DNA of 64,000 nt from Variovorax brevis (GCF_030317105.1 NZ_JASZYG010000005.1:310001-374000), one strand, 5' to 3'. Positions 15,172-24,310 are shown, counted from the stretch's first letter. Notes: generated by a model not told the origin, from the sequence alone. Program-made: numbers and translations.

Positions 15172-15428
15172 GAGATGCCTCCTGACAAATGAAGCCTGCG
15201 ATGGGGACATCGACGTCACGTCGGCACGGTAGGAGACAAGCCCGTCCACGTAGAAGAAGAAGCGCCGATCCGCCATCTCCTTTCCATATTCCCTACAGGC
15301 AACCAGCGAGCTCGCTGATGGACGCGGACCTGCCGCGCACGCAACCTGAGGCGGACGCCCGGACCTTCGCCCGGCGCCTACATGGCTTTTTCATGCTGCC
15401 TTGCAAACAGGGCCAACAAGGAACCCCG

Positions 15429-15911
15429 ATGACCAGAGTTGAAGACCTGAAAGAAGCACTGTCCGACGATGACGTGGTGGACGTGCTCAACGACCTGCTC
15501 GAAACCACGCGCGACGGCGGCTACGGTTTCCTGGCCTGCGCCGAAGAGGTCGAGGCGCCTGCCACGAAGCAGCTCTTTCTCAGCCGTGCGGAAGCCTGCA
15601 GCCAGGGCGAAGCCGAGTTGATCGAACTCATCACGGCCTATGGTGGCAAGCCGGCCGACGGCGGTACCGCGACGGGCGCATTGCACCGCGGCTGGGTCCA
15701 CGTAAAGGGCTCGCTGGGCGCCAACAGCGAGCTGTCCATTCTCGAATCGTGCGAGCGCGGCGAAGACACCGCCGTGGCGCACTATCGCAAGGCCCTGAAG
15801 CAGAACCTGCCCGTCGACGTGCGAAGCGTGGTGCAGCGCCAAGCCGACGGGGCGCAGCGCAACCACGACCAGATCCGCGACTTGCGCAACGCTGCCCGCG
15901 AGCGCGGCTAG
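15429..15911 (+). CDS. DUF2383 (PA2169-type) four-helix-bundle protein
   Basis: A 160-residue all-helical protein of the ferritin-like DUF2383 family. The family pattern is visible in VVDVLNDLLETTRDGGYGF, then the RAEACSQGEAELIELI helix and GALHRGWVHVKGSL. Family members are cytoplasmic, often stress-induced, and some bind metal; the role is not established. ATG 15429 has AAGGA upstream. It precedes the hybrid histidine kinase by 116 bp in the same orientation and diverges from the membrane protein. Confidence 0.85.
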   Translation: MTRVEDLKEALSDDDVVDVLNDLLETTRDGGYGFLACAEEVEAPATKQLFLSRAEACSQGEAELIELITAYGGKPADGGTATGALHRGWVHVKGSLGANSELSILESCERGEDTAVAHYRKALKQNLPVDVRSVVQRQADGAQRNHDQIRDLRNAARERG

Positions 15912-16027
15912 ACGCGCGGGTCCACGCCAACGGCCGAAGCTTCGGCTGTTGGCGAGACCTGAAACCGACCCTGTTGTTCGGGATGCAAAGAGTACGCAGA
16001 ATCAGGCATCCGCAACAAAGAGTCACC

Positions 16028-18019
16028 ATGGACCCCTCATCGAAGCCTTCCGGCGACGAAAAAGAAGCTTCGCTTCCCAGCGAGCATCGTTTCCAGCTTC
16101 TGGTCAATGCGATCAAGGACTATGCGATCTACCTGCTGGATGCGCAGGGACACGTCAGCAGCTGGAACACCGGTGCGGAGCGCCTCAAGGGCTATACCGC
16201 CGAAGAGATCGTCGGCCAGCACTTCTCCCGTTTCTATACGCCCGAGGATGTCGCGGTGGGGCTTCCCGCACGTGCCCTGAAGTTCGCCCGCGAGCAGGGA
16301 AAGTTCGAATCCGAAGGGTGGCGGGTGCGCAAGGACGGCACGCGCTTCTGGACCACCGTGCACATTGAACCCGTGCTGGCGCCGGGCGGCGAGTTGATCG
16401 GCTACGCCAAGATCACGCGCGACCTGTCGCAGGCAAGGTATTCCGAGCAGGCGCTCTTTGCGAGCGAGCAGCGCTTCCGGCTTCTCGTGGAAGGTGTGCG
16501 CGACTACGCCATCTACATGCTCGACCCCTCGGGCCGGGTGACCAACTGGAATGCCGGCGCGCAACTGATCAAGGGCTACACCGCGCACGAAATCCTGGGG
16601 CAGCATTTCTCGCGCTTCTACACGCAAGAAGACCAACGCAACGGCATGCCCGCGCGGGCGCTTCAAACGGCATTGGCGGAAAGGCGCTACGAAGCCGAGG
16701 CTTGGCGCGTGCGCAAGGATGGGACGCGTTTCTGGGCCAGCGTCGTGATCGACGCCATCTTCGACGAGGCGGGCCAGCACATCGGCTTCGCCAAGATCAC
16801 GCGCGACATCACGGAGCGCAAGCGGGCGCAAGACGAGATGGACCGGGCCCGCGAAGCACTGGGACACGCGCAGAAGCTGGAAGCCGTTGGCCGTCTCACC
16901 GGAGGCGTTGCGCACGACTTCAACAACTTCCTGACCGTCATCCGCTCCTCGGTGGAACTGCTTCGAAGAAGCGGCGGCGACGAAGAGCGCCGCGAGCGCT
17001 ACATCCGCGCCATCGCCGAAACGGCGGATCGCGCTGCGCATCTGACCAAGCAGCTTCTCGCCTTCGCACGCCAGCAGCCGCTGCGGCCGGAAGCTTTCGG
17101 CATTGCACAGCGCGTGGGCGCCATGGCGCAGGTCATCGAGACGATGGTGGGTGCCACGGTGAAAGTGGACTACGCGTACGACGCGGAACTCGATGCAGCC
17201 CAGGCCGACCCCAACCAGTTCGACACGGCCTTGCTGAACATGGTCATCAACGCGAAAGACGCCATGCCCACGGGCGGCCGCCTGAAGATCTCCGTGTGCA
17301 ACGTGGACGAAGTGCCCGCGGTGCGGCGCCATCCCTCCGTCAAGGGATCCTTCGTGGCGACGTCGGTCGAAGACAGCGGCTCCGGCATCGAGCCGCTGAC
17401 GCTGGGCCGGATCTTCGAGCCCTTCTTCACGACCAAGCCCTCGACCAAGGGCACGGGCCTGGGTTTGAGCCAGGTCTACGGATTCGCCAAGCAGTCCGGC
17501 GGCGAGATCAGTGTGCGCAGCCGTGTGGGTGAAGGCACGTGCTTCACGCTCTACCTTCCGCGTGCGACGACGGATGCTGTCGATCCCACGGTGCCCAACG
17601 GCACGACGGATGCGCTCCAGAAAATGGCCAGGCTGTCCATTCTCCTGGTCGAAGACAACGAAGACGTCGGGCAATTCGCCTCAGGGCTCTTGTCCGCGGT
17701 GGGCCATTCATCCACGCGCGCGGCGAGCGCGAAGGAGGCCCTGGAAATCCTCGAGTCGAAGCGCGATCAAATCGATCTGGTGTTCTCCGACGTCGTGATG
17801 CCGGGGATGGACGGTGTCGACCTGGCCAAGGAAATACGCTCGCGGTGGGCGGACCTTCCCGTCGTCCTGACGAGTGGCTACAGCCACGTGCTGGCTGTCG
17901 AGGGCCACCACGGCTTTGCCCTGCTGCAGAAGCCGTATTCCATCCAGGAGCTCGAGGCCTTCCTGGATCGCGCCGTTTCAAGCGCCCCGCGCCGCGCGTC
18001 GCGCGTTGACCCGGCGTAG
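16028..18019 (+). CDS. Hybrid sensor histidine kinase, PAS-PAS-HisKA-HATPase-REC
   Basis: A 663-residue soluble kinase. Two very similar PAS domains occupy about residues 18-130 and 148-260; each has a WNTGAERLKGYTAEEI-type core and a FSRFYT motif. Then come the H-box VAHDFNNFL with His296, the ATPase N-box MVINAKDAM, G1 box DSGSGIE, FEPFFTTK and GTGLGLS, and a C-terminal receiver with Asp588 in FSDVVMPGMDG. No membrane segment is present, so it senses a cytoplasmic signal such as redox state or light through PAS. No output regulator is encoded next to it; phosphorelay to an unlinked protein is likely. Start ATG 16028 follows a purine-rich AAAGAG. Confidence 0.93.
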   Translation: MDPSSKPSGDEKEASLPSEHRFQLLVNAIKDYAIYLLDAQGHVSSWNTGAERLKGYTAEEIVGQHFSRFYTPEDVAVGLPARALKFAREQGKFESEGWRVRKDGTRFWTTVHIEPVLAPGGELIGYAKITRDLSQARYSEQALFASEQRFRLLVEGVRDYAIYMLDPSGRVTNWNAGAQLIKGYTAHEILGQHFSRFYTQEDQRNGMPARALQTALAERRYEAEAWRVRKDGTRFWASVVIDAIFDEAGQHIGFAKITRDITERKRAQDEMDRAREALGHAQKLEAVGRLTGGVAHDFNNFLTVIRSSVELLRRSGGDEERRERYIRAIAETADRAAHLTKQLLAFARQQPLRPEAFGIAQRVGAMAQVIETMVGATVKVDYAYDAELDAAQADPNQFDTALLNMVINAKDAMPTGGRLKISVCNVDEVPAVRRHPSVKGSFVATSVEDSGSGIEPLTLGRIFEPFFTTKPSTKGTGLGLSQVYGFAKQSGGEISVRSRVGEGTCFTLYLPRATTDAVDPTVPNGTTDALQKMARLSILLVEDNEDVGQFASGLLSAVGHSSTRAASAKEALEILESKRDQIDLVFSDVVMPGMDGVDLAKEIRSRWADLPVVLTSGYSHVLAVEGHHGFALLQKPYSIQELEAFLDRAVSSAPRRASRVDPA

Positions 18020-18091
18020 CGGACTCTTTCCTACAGCGCCCGAGCCCCTGAACCGACGACGTGCCAGTGCGGTGGCGCCTACGGTTCACGG

Positions 18092-19132
18092 GTGAACACA
18101 AGCTCGCCACTCCTGCGCAACGAAGCCCTGATGCCGGTCGCCAACGGCGACGATCTCAACCGACTGAAACAAGCGCATGGCCCCGGCTTGGCATTGGCGC
18201 ATCTGGTCGATGCGGGACTCGACCGCTTGCCGTTTCCGGGGTCCGGCCAGACGCTCGCGCGCTGGCGCCGGTTGTCGGCCGTGGCGGCGCACGACCTGTC
18301 TTTGGTGAAGCTTTTCGAAGGGCACACCGATGCGCTCGCCATCCTGCGCGAACTCGGCGGCCCTGCGCCGGCGCGTGGCACCCGCTGGGGCACCTGGTGC
18401 GCCGAGCCGCCCGATGCGCGCGTGGCCTTCGCGACCCGGGGCGAACAACGCGACATCCGGATCAGCGGCACCAAGGCCTGGTGCTCGGGCGCAGCGAGCG
18501 TCACCCATGCGGTGATCAGCGGCTGGAATGAAGCCGGCGAGCCTTGCCTGGCGGCTGTCGCCATGGAACAGCCGGGCGTGCATGTCACGCAGGTCGGCTG
18601 GCAAGCGGTCGGCATGGCGGCGTGCGACAGCGTGGATGTGCAATTTGAAGCTGCCCACGCCGTGCTGCTCGGCTCGCCGGGCGACTACACGCGGCGCCCT
18701 GGCTTCTGGCATGGAGGCGCCGGCATCGCGGCTTGCTGGTACGGCGGTGCAATGGGCATTGCGAACACCGCGCGCGAGCTGTCTGCCGGAAACCGCGACC
18801 CGCACCGACTGGCGCACTTGGGCGCCATCGACGTGGCCTTGGCGGGCGCAGCAGCGCTGCTGGAACAGGCGGCGTCAGCCATCGATGCCCAGCCCAAGGC
18901 CAACGCCGAAACGCTGGCGCTGCGCACCCGGCTGGCCGTTGAAGCGGCGGCGGAGAACGTGCTGCACCACGCGGCTCGTGCGCTCGGCGCAGGTCCGCTG
19001 TGCCGCAACAGGCGCTTTGCACAGGCCATGGCCGACCTGCCTGTTTTCATGCGCCAGAGCCATGCCGAACGAGACCTTGCCGCGCTGGGTCAGCGTGTGA
19101 TCCAGCCCGACCATTTCTCGTGGTGCTTGTGA
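18092..19132 (+). CDS. Divergent acyl-CoA dehydrogenase-like protein
   Basis: A 346-residue member of the acyl-CoA dehydrogenase superfamily, shorter than the usual 380. The middle domain is readable (GTWCAEPP, ISGTKAWCSGA, GMAACDSVDVQFE) and the helical C-terminal domain ends with MRQSHAERDLAALG. The GGT/S-x-E loop that carries the catalytic Glu in classical members is absent, so it may be a flavin monooxygenase-like or altered enzyme. GTG 18092 is the longest start; ATG 18131 is an alternative. Its stop overlaps the PIG-L start (GTGA), and the methyltransferase follows in the same way, so the three are translationally coupled. Confidence 0.8.
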   Translation: MNTSSPLLRNEALMPVANGDDLNRLKQAHGPGLALAHLVDAGLDRLPFPGSGQTLARWRRLSAVAAHDLSLVKLFEGHTDALAILRELGGPAPARGTRWGTWCAEPPDARVAFATRGEQRDIRISGTKAWCSGAASVTHAVISGWNEAGEPCLAAVAMEQPGVHVTQVGWQAVGMAACDSVDVQFEAAHAVLLGSPGDYTRRPGFWHGGAGIAACWYGGAMGIANTARELSAGNRDPHRLAHLGAIDVALAGAAALLEQAASAIDAQPKANAETLALRTRLAVEAAAENVLHHAARALGAGPLCRNRRFAQAMADLPVFMRQSHAERDLAALGQRVIQPDHFSWCL

Positions 19133-19887
19133 CGCACCCTGAACGCCTCATCGACGAAAGCGACGGCACGCCGGAGGCTGATTGGCTGCCCTGGCTGGGC
19201 GCGGCAACGATACCGGCGGTGACAGCCACCGACCTCGTGCCCGAAGGTGCACGCGCCGTGGTGGTCGCACCGCATCCGGATGATGAGGTGCTCGCCTGCG
19301 GCGGCCTGTTGGCTCAATTGGCCGCGCTGCAACGAGAGATCTGCGTGATCGCCGTGACCGATGGCACGTCGAGCCATCCCGGTTCGCGCCAATGGTCGCC
19401 TGCGGACCTGGGGCGCATTCGTCCGCTTGAAAGCCAGCGGGCGCTGAGCCTTCTTGGCGTGTCACAAGTGCCCTTGCGCCTCGGCCTGCCCGATGGCGGC
19501 TTGATGGCCTTGCGTTCGGTGCTTCAGGACAAGCTGCAGTCCTTGCTGCGGCCAAGCGACGTCGTCTTCACGACCTGGCGCCTGGACGGTCATCCGGACC
19601 ACGAGGCGACCGGCAGCGCGACCGCCCTGGCCGCCATGCATGTCGGCGCGACGCTGATCGAAGTGCCCGTGTGGGCATGGCACTGGGCGGCGCCCGGTGA
19701 TGCGCGCATGCCATGGGCACGTGCGCGCCGCCTGGTGCTCGATGCGGATGCGTCGCAACGAAAGCGCCACGCGACAGAGGCCTTCGAAAGTCAGCTTCGC
19801 ATCGACGCCACCACCGGCGCGCCACCCGTCCTTCGTGGCAGCACGGTGGCACGTGCGCACCGCCGCTTCGAGGTCTTCTTCGCATGA
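19129..19887 (+). CDS. PIG-L family deacetylase
   Basis: A 252-residue zinc-dependent deacetylase of the PIG-L/LmbE family. The metal site is seen in APHPDDEVLACGG near residue 48 and in the second motif HPDHEA near residue 154. Such enzymes remove acetyl groups from N-acetylglucosamine-type sugars on lipids, mycothiol precursors or antibiotics. The start is GTG at 19129 inside the GTGA overlap with the upstream gene stop. Its own stop overlaps the next ATG (ATGA). Coupling to an acyl-CoA dehydrogenase-like protein and a NodS-like methyltransferase suggests modification of an amino-sugar, as in Nod-factor-like chemistry; this is inference. Confidence 0.88.
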   Translation: MTHPERLIDESDGTPEADWLPWLGAATIPAVTATDLVPEGARAVVVAPHPDDEVLACGGLLAQLAALQREICVIAVTDGTSSHPGSRQWSPADLGRIRPLESQRALSLLGVSQVPLRLGLPDGGLMALRSVLQDKLQSLLRPSDVVFTTWRLDGHPDHEATGSATALAAMHVGATLIEVPVWAWHWAAPGDARMPWARARRLVLDADASQRKRHATEAFESQLRIDATTGAPPVLRGSTVARAHRRFEVFFA

Positions 19888-20489
19888 GCGCCGAGCGCAA
19901 GGATTACTTCGAGGGACTCTACGGCGCGGCCGATGATCCCTATGGATTGCGCAACCGGTGGTATGAGCGACGCAAGCGCGCCGTCCTGCTGGCCAGCTTG
20001 CCCTGCGAACGCTTTGCAAGCGCCTACGAGCCGGGTTGCGGCGCGGCCGAACTCACCGCGCAACTGGCGCTGCGCTGCGATGCGGTGCTGGCGAGCGACT
20101 TTTCGACGCATGCGGTGGCCGTCGCGCGCCGGCGCACTGAACAACTCGCCAACGTGCGTGTCGAAAAGCACGATCTGCCCGGCGATTGGCCCGCGGCACA
20201 GGCGCCTTTCGACTTGATTGTGCTCAGTGAAGTCGGCTACTTCCTGCAAGCAGACGCATGGCAGCAGGTGGCCGCGCTGTGCGCTGAAACGCTTGCGCCG
20301 AATGGCACGCTGGTCGCATGCGACTGGCGCCCCGACTTCAGCGAGCGCGTGCAGCCGACCGCACGCGTGCACGCCGCGCTCGGGGCCATCGGCCTGCACC
20401 GGCTGGTGCTGCACGCGGAACGCGATTTCCTGATGCAGGTCTGGTCCCGCGACCCGCGCTCGGTGGCCGAGCGCGAGGGCATTCGTTGA
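19884..20489 (+). CDS. SAM-dependent methyltransferase, NodS-like
   Basis: A 201-residue class I methyltransferase. The N-terminus YFEGLYGAADDPYGLRNRWY and the glycine motif YEPGCGAAELT are typical of the NodS branch, which N-methylates a deacetylated glucosamine in rhizobial Nod factors. Later motifs are LASDFS and FDLIVLSEVGYFL. The ATG overlaps the PIG-L stop by four bases. A deacetylase followed by a NodS-like methyltransferase would fit deacetylation then methylation of an amino-sugar. A strong inverted repeat at 20518-20559 follows and probably ends the transcript. Confidence 0.87.
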   Translation: MSAERKDYFEGLYGAADDPYGLRNRWYERRKRAVLLASLPCERFASAYEPGCGAAELTAQLALRCDAVLASDFSTHAVAVARRRTEQLANVRVEKHDLPGDWPAAQAPFDLIVLSEVGYFLQADAWQQVAALCAETLAPNGTLVACDWRPDFSERVQPTARVHAALGAIGLHRLVLHAERDFLMQVWSRDPRSVAEREGIR

Positions 20490-20517
20490 TCGGGTGACGC
20501 GGATGCCGAAGCGATAC

Positions 20518-20559
20518 GGGCCCTGCGGCCGGAAGCGTTGCGCTCCGGCCGCAGGGCCC
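20518..20559. terminator. Bidirectional hairpin terminator (putative)
   Basis: A 16-bp perfect stem GGGCCCTGCGGCCGGA / TCCGGCCGCAGGGCCC with a 10-base loop lies between the convergent methyltransferase and acyl-CoA ligase genes. There is no clear T-run, so termination efficiency is uncertain. Confidence 0.6.
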
Positions 20560-20579
20560 GTGCCACGTGTCATTGCACG

Positions 20580-22130
20580 TCAGGCGATGCTTCTCGCCTG
20601 GCCTTCCCAATAGGGCTTGCGCAACTCGTTCTTGAGGATCTTTCCGGCCGCCGACAGCGGCAGCGGGTCCTTGCGGAAATTGAAGGAGCGTGGGCGCTTG
20701 TAGCCCGCGATCAGTTCCGCGCAATGGGCCGAAAGCGCTTCCTCGTCGATCTCCTGGCCGTCACGAAGGCGCACCTCGGCATGCACCGCCTCGCCCCACT
20801 TTTCGTGCGGAATGCCGATGACCGCGCATTCGAGCACCGCGGGGTGGCGCGACAGCGCGTTCTCGACTTCGGCCGAGTACACGTTCTCGCCGCCCGAGAC
20901 GATCATGTCCTTCATGCGGTCGACGATGAAGACGAAGCCGTCGTCGTCCATGCAGGCGGCGTCGCCGCTGCGCAGCCAGCCATCAACGATGGCGGCGCGC
21001 GTTTGCTCGGGCTTGTTCCAGTAGCCCAGCATCACGGTCGATCCGCGTGCCGCGATTTCGCCGACGGTGCCGCGCGGCACTTCGTTCATCTCGTCGTCAA
21101 CGATGCGGATGTCCACGCCGATGCTGGCGCGGCCGGCCGAGCGCAGCAGGCGCGCGTTGGCGCCTTCGACGACATGGAATTCGGGGCGCAGCACCACCAC
21201 GCCGCCAGACATTTCCGTCTGACCATAGCCCTGGTACAGCTGGACGTTCGGAAGGCTCTTCATCACGCGGCGCAGCAGCGCCTCGGAGATCGGCGCCGCG
21301 CCGTAGATCATCTTGCGCAGCGAGCTCACGTCGGTGGGCACGGCCTGCAGGTAGCGGTCGATGAAGTCGATCATCGTCGGCACCATCAGCGTCATGTTCA
21401 CCTTTTCCCCGGCGATCATGTTGCAGATGAGCGCCGGGTCGAAGCGCGGGGCAATCACCTGCGTGGCACCGGCCGAGGTGTAGCTGAACATCGAGCTCAG
21501 CGCGGCCAGGTGGAACATCGGCGCCACGTGCAGGAAGACCGTGTCCTGCTCGTACGGGCATTCGAGCGCGAAGCTCATGGGCGCCAGCGCCAGGTTGTTG
21601 TGCGACAGCATGACGCCCTTCGGGAAGCCCGTAGTGCCGCCGGTGTACATGATGGCGGCCATGGCGTCGCCTTCGCTCGCGCGGTCGGCGAGCGGCGCGT
21701 TGTCGGCGATCAGCGATTCGTAGGACACGAGGTCGGCCTGTGCGTCATCGCCCATGTAGATGGTGCGGCGCGCGTCGACGCCGGGCAGCTTGCGCGCCAT
21801 CTCGACGAAGTCCTGGTCGACCATGAAGAGCGTCGGCACGCTGTCTTGCAGGGCGTAGGCGTGCTCGGCCGGCGCCCAGCGCGTGTTGGCCGGAACGACC
21901 ACGCAGCCGGCCCACAGCACGGCAAAGACGCTCTCGATGTAGCGGTCGCTGTTGGAGGCCAGGATCATCACGCGCTCGCCGGGTTGCAGGCCCATGGCGG
22001 CGATGCCACCGGCCAGGCGCGCAACGCGGTTGGCGGTTTCGGACCAGGTACGGCGGCGCTCGCCATACACGGTGGAAGTGCGGCGCGGGGTGATTTGCGC
22101 CGAGCGGCGCAGGGATTGGGTGAGTTGCAT
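20580..22130 (-). CDS. AMP-dependent acyl-CoA ligase (long-chain fatty acid--CoA ligase type)
   Basis: A 516-residue ANL-superfamily adenylating enzyme. Motifs are complete: P-loop YTGGTTGFPKG near residue 163, YGQTEMSGG, DGWLRSGDA, the hinge region RMKDMIVSGGENVY and the C-terminal catalytic Lys in AAGKILKNELR. It activates a carboxylate as acyl-AMP and then forms the CoA thioester. ATG 22130 has GGAG upstream. It is the last gene of the leftward series esterase, PhaE-like, PhaC-like, GNAT, so it probably activates acids released or stored by that system. Substrate chain length cannot be read from sequence. Confidence 0.92.
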   Translation of the reverse strand: MQLTQSLRRSAQITPRRTSTVYGERRRTWSETANRVARLAGGIAAMGLQPGERVMILASNSDRYIESVFAVLWAGCVVVPANTRWAPAEHAYALQDSVPTLFMVDQDFVEMARKLPGVDARRTIYMGDDAQADLVSYESLIADNAPLADRASEGDAMAAIMYTGGTTGFPKGVMLSHNNLALAPMSFALECPYEQDTVFLHVAPMFHLAALSSMFSYTSAGATQVIAPRFDPALICNMIAGEKVNMTLMVPTMIDFIDRYLQAVPTDVSSLRKMIYGAAPISEALLRRVMKSLPNVQLYQGYGQTEMSGGVVVLRPEFHVVEGANARLLRSAGRASIGVDIRIVDDEMNEVPRGTVGEIAARGSTVMLGYWNKPEQTRAAIVDGWLRSGDAACMDDDGFVFIVDRMKDMIVSGGENVYSAEVENALSRHPAVLECAVIGIPHEKWGEAVHAEVRLRDGQEIDEEALSAHCAELIAGYKRPRSFNFRKDPLPLSAAGKILKNELRKPYWEGQARSIA

Positions 22131-22163
22131 GATTTGTCTCCGTCGTTGTCAAAAAAATAGTCG

Positions 22164-22778
22164 TCAGTTACCCAGCGCGTCCGCCACGCCGTAGACCTCG
22201 AAGCGGGCCTGTACTTCGGCGATGTTGTGGCTGAGGATGGCCAGGTCGTAGGTGGTGCCGTCGCGGTCTTTCACGTGGTCGCGCAAAACCGCTTCAGCGC
22301 GAAAGCCCAGCTCTTCGAACACGGCGATGGCCGAGCGCTGGTCGACCGTCATCTGCACGTACAGCTTCTCCAGGCCCAGGCCCAGCGCGAGCGCGAAGCA
22401 CTCCTGGATCAGCAGGCGGCCCAGGCCGCGGCCGCGCCATTCGGGCGAGGTCATCACGCGCAGTTCGGCCACGTGGCGCGACCAGGAGTGCGGGTCGGTC
22501 ACGATGGCGGTGCAGCCGATGAGTTCGCCGTTGGAACGCGCGGCCAGGCTGGTGATGTTGCCGGCCGAAATCGAATCGAGCCAGGCGGTCACCACCTTCG
22601 GATGGCTCAGGTCGCGCCGCACGAACAGCAGGTCGTGTGTCGGCAGCTTCTGGATGAAGGCCGCGATTGCCGCGCCGTCCTGTGGCTTGAGCAGCTCGAT
22701 GTCGACGTTCGCGTTGCCGAGCAGGTGCTTGCGCGGAAAGGCGCGGGGGTTGTCACGGGGAGTGGTGGTGTCGTTCAT
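22164..22778 (-). CDS. GNAT family N-acetyltransferase
   Basis: A 204-residue GNAT-fold protein. The acetyl-CoA binding loop is seen in RVMTSPEWRGRGLGRLLIQE near residues 115-135, and the C-terminal core in MTVDQRSAIAVFEELGF. It would acetylate an amine or protein lysine; the substrate is unknown. Its ATG overlaps the PhaC-like stop (ATGA) and it precedes the acyl-CoA ligase by 33 bp, so it is embedded in the polyester-type operon. An acetylation switch on the synthase or ligase is an attractive but untested idea, as GNATs that control acyl-CoA synthetases are known. Confidence 0.87.
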   Translation of the reverse strand: MNDTTTPRDNPRAFPRKHLLGNANVDIELLKPQDGAAIAAFIQKLPTHDLLFVRRDLSHPKVVTAWLDSISAGNITSLAARSNGELIGCTAIVTDPHSWSRHVAELRVMTSPEWRGRGLGRLLIQECFALALGLGLEKLYVQMTVDQRSAIAVFEELGFRAEAVLRDHVKDRDGTTYDLAILSHNIAEVQARFEVYGVADALGN

Positions 22779-23857
22779 TCGGATCTCTTTCCAAGCCATT
22801 GATCGAGTGCGGGCCACATGCGCTTGACCGCATTGGGACCGGCCACCAGGCTGACGTGTCCGCCTGGCAACTGGATTTCTTCCTTGTCCTGCGAGCTCGC
22901 CTGCGCCACCAGAGGCGCGGCGCATTCGGGTGGCACGAGGTGGTCGTACTTCGCGGTCACGTGCAGCAGCGGCACGCGGATGTTGTGGATGTCCACGGTG
23001 CGCCCGCCCACGCGCAACGTGTTGTCGTTGAGGCTGTTCTTCCAGACCAGTTGCTTGACGGTCTGGCGCAGGTACTCGCCGGGCAGCGGCAGCGTCTCGG
23101 CGCCGAAGCGGTCCATCATGCGGTAGCCCTTGACGTACTGGTCGTTCCACATGTTGTCCCACAGGCGCACCTGCGCGGCGACGCGGCTGGTGGGGCGATG
23201 CGCCTCGAAGGCGCCCATCACCACCTGCGAGGGCACGTTGCCCAGCGTGTCGACAAGGCGGTCGATGTCGAAGTGGCGCTTGTCGGCCAGCGACTGGAAC
23301 AGGGTCATCTTCGACCAGTCGATCGGCGTGGTGAAGCACACCAGGTTCTTGATCGGGCCTTCGGGATGCAGCGCCGCGTAGATGGTCGCGAGCACGCCAC
23401 CCATGCAGTAGCCGACCAGCGTCACGTCCTCTTCGCCGGAGCGCTCCTGCACGCGGCGGATGCACTCCGGAATGAAGTCTAGCGTGTAGTCCTCGAACTT
23501 CAGGCGCTTCTCGTCGGGCGTGGGCGCGTCCCAGTCCATCACGTAGACGTCGTAGCCGCGCTTGAGCAGGAACTCGATCAGGCTCTGGCCCGGTGCGAGG
23601 TCGAAGATGTAGCTCTTGTTGGTGGTCGCCATCACCAGCAGCAGCGGCACCCGATAGACCTCGGTGCTTTGCGGGTGGTAGTGGTACAGGCCCAGCGTGC
23701 CCTTGCGGTACATCAGGCTGCGCGGCGTGGTGCCGACGGCGGGGGCGGGGGAGCCCAGGTATTCGAGGCCCTTGAAGCTGCGCTGGATGGCGCGGTCGAC
23801 CTCGGTGCGCAGGCGCTGCGTGAGGGACTTGTCTTCAGTCTTGACGGCTGCGTTCAT
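22775..23857 (-). CDS. phaC: Class III PhaC-like polyhydroxyalkanoate synthase
   Basis: A 360-residue alpha/beta hydrolase-fold protein with the length of class III PHA synthases (about 355). The lipase-like box is GYCMGG with nucleophile Cys151; the Asp lies in AKYDHLVPPE and the His in PGGHVSLVAGP. The N-terminus includes YRKGTLGLYHYHP, also typical of PhaC. Such enzymes join hydroxyacyl-CoA into polyester and need PhaE; a small PhaE-like gene lies just upstream, 3 bp away. All catalytic residues are present. Its stop overlaps the GNAT start. A depolymerase or thioesterase role is less likely, because Cys replaces Ser in the box. Confidence 0.85.
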   Translation of the reverse strand: MNAAVKTEDKSLTQRLRTEVDRAIQRSFKGLEYLGSPAPAVGTTPRSLMYRKGTLGLYHYHPQSTEVYRVPLLLVMATTNKSYIFDLAPGQSLIEFLLKRGYDVYVMDWDAPTPDEKRLKFEDYTLDFIPECIRRVQERSGEEDVTLVGYCMGGVLATIYAALHPEGPIKNLVCFTTPIDWSKMTLFQSLADKRHFDIDRLVDTLGNVPSQVVMGAFEAHRPTSRVAAQVRLWDNMWNDQYVKGYRMMDRFGAETLPLPGEYLRQTVKQLVWKNSLNDNTLRVGGRTVDIHNIRVPLLHVTAKYDHLVPPECAAPLVAQASSQDKEEIQLPGGHVSLVAGPNAVKRMWPALDQWLGKRSE

Positions 23858-23860
23858 GCC

Positions 23861-24310
23861 TCACCCCTTGCGCTTCGCTGCGACGGCGCGCCTGGCCACT
23901 TTTGCAGGAGGAGCTTTCGCGCTGGCGCTGGCGGAAGCCGCCTTCGCCTCGGCGGGTGCGGCAGGTTGAATCGCCACCGGCGCTTCCGGCGCCCGCTTGG
24001 TACGCGCGGGCCGATGCGCCGGCGCGGGCGGCGGCAGCAGCATGTCGAGCTTGTCCTCGATGCGGCGCAGGCTCGAGGCCAGCGCTTCCACTTCGCTGCG
24101 GCTCGGCAGGCCCAGCCGTTCGTACAGGCGGGCCATGTTCTTGTCGAACAGGTGGTGCGTGCCGAGCCCTGCGCGCAGGACGATCGCGAGCGCCTGCGAG
24201 AACCGCTCGGACTCCATGTTGCGCGTGGCAAAACCGTTGATGCCGCCTTCGAGGCGGTCGATGGCCTCGCGCCACATCGCCAGTGGGTCGAGGAGTTGCT
24301 TGGGGCTCAT
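23861..24310 (-). CDS. Short PhaE-like synthase subunit with Lys/Ala-rich tail
   Basis: A 149-residue protein, much shorter than classical PhaE (above 350). The core SEVEALASSLRRIEDKLD resembles the C-terminal helix of PhaE. After residue 95 the sequence turns into a Pro/Ala/Lys-rich tail ending PAKVARRAVAAKRKG, like the DNA-binding tails of PhaF-type phasins. It may activate the adjacent PhaC-like synthase and tether granules to nucleoid DNA. Its ATG overlaps the esterase stop (ATGA) and its stop lies 3 bp before phaC. PhaE likeness is seen by pattern, not alignment, so confidence is moderate. Confidence 0.7.
   Translation of the reverse strand: MSPKQLLDPLAMWREAIDRLEGGINGFATRNMESERFSQALAIVLRAGLGTHHLFDKNMARLYERLGLPSRSEVEALASSLRRIEDKLDMLLPPPAPAHRPARTKRAPEAPVAIQPAAPAEAKAASASASAKAPPAKVARRAVAAKRKG

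Noticed and set aside
22775..23857. Ordinary serine esterase or lipase
   Set aside because: The nucleophile box has Cys (GYCMGG), the length equals class III PhaC and a PhaE-like gene is adjacent.
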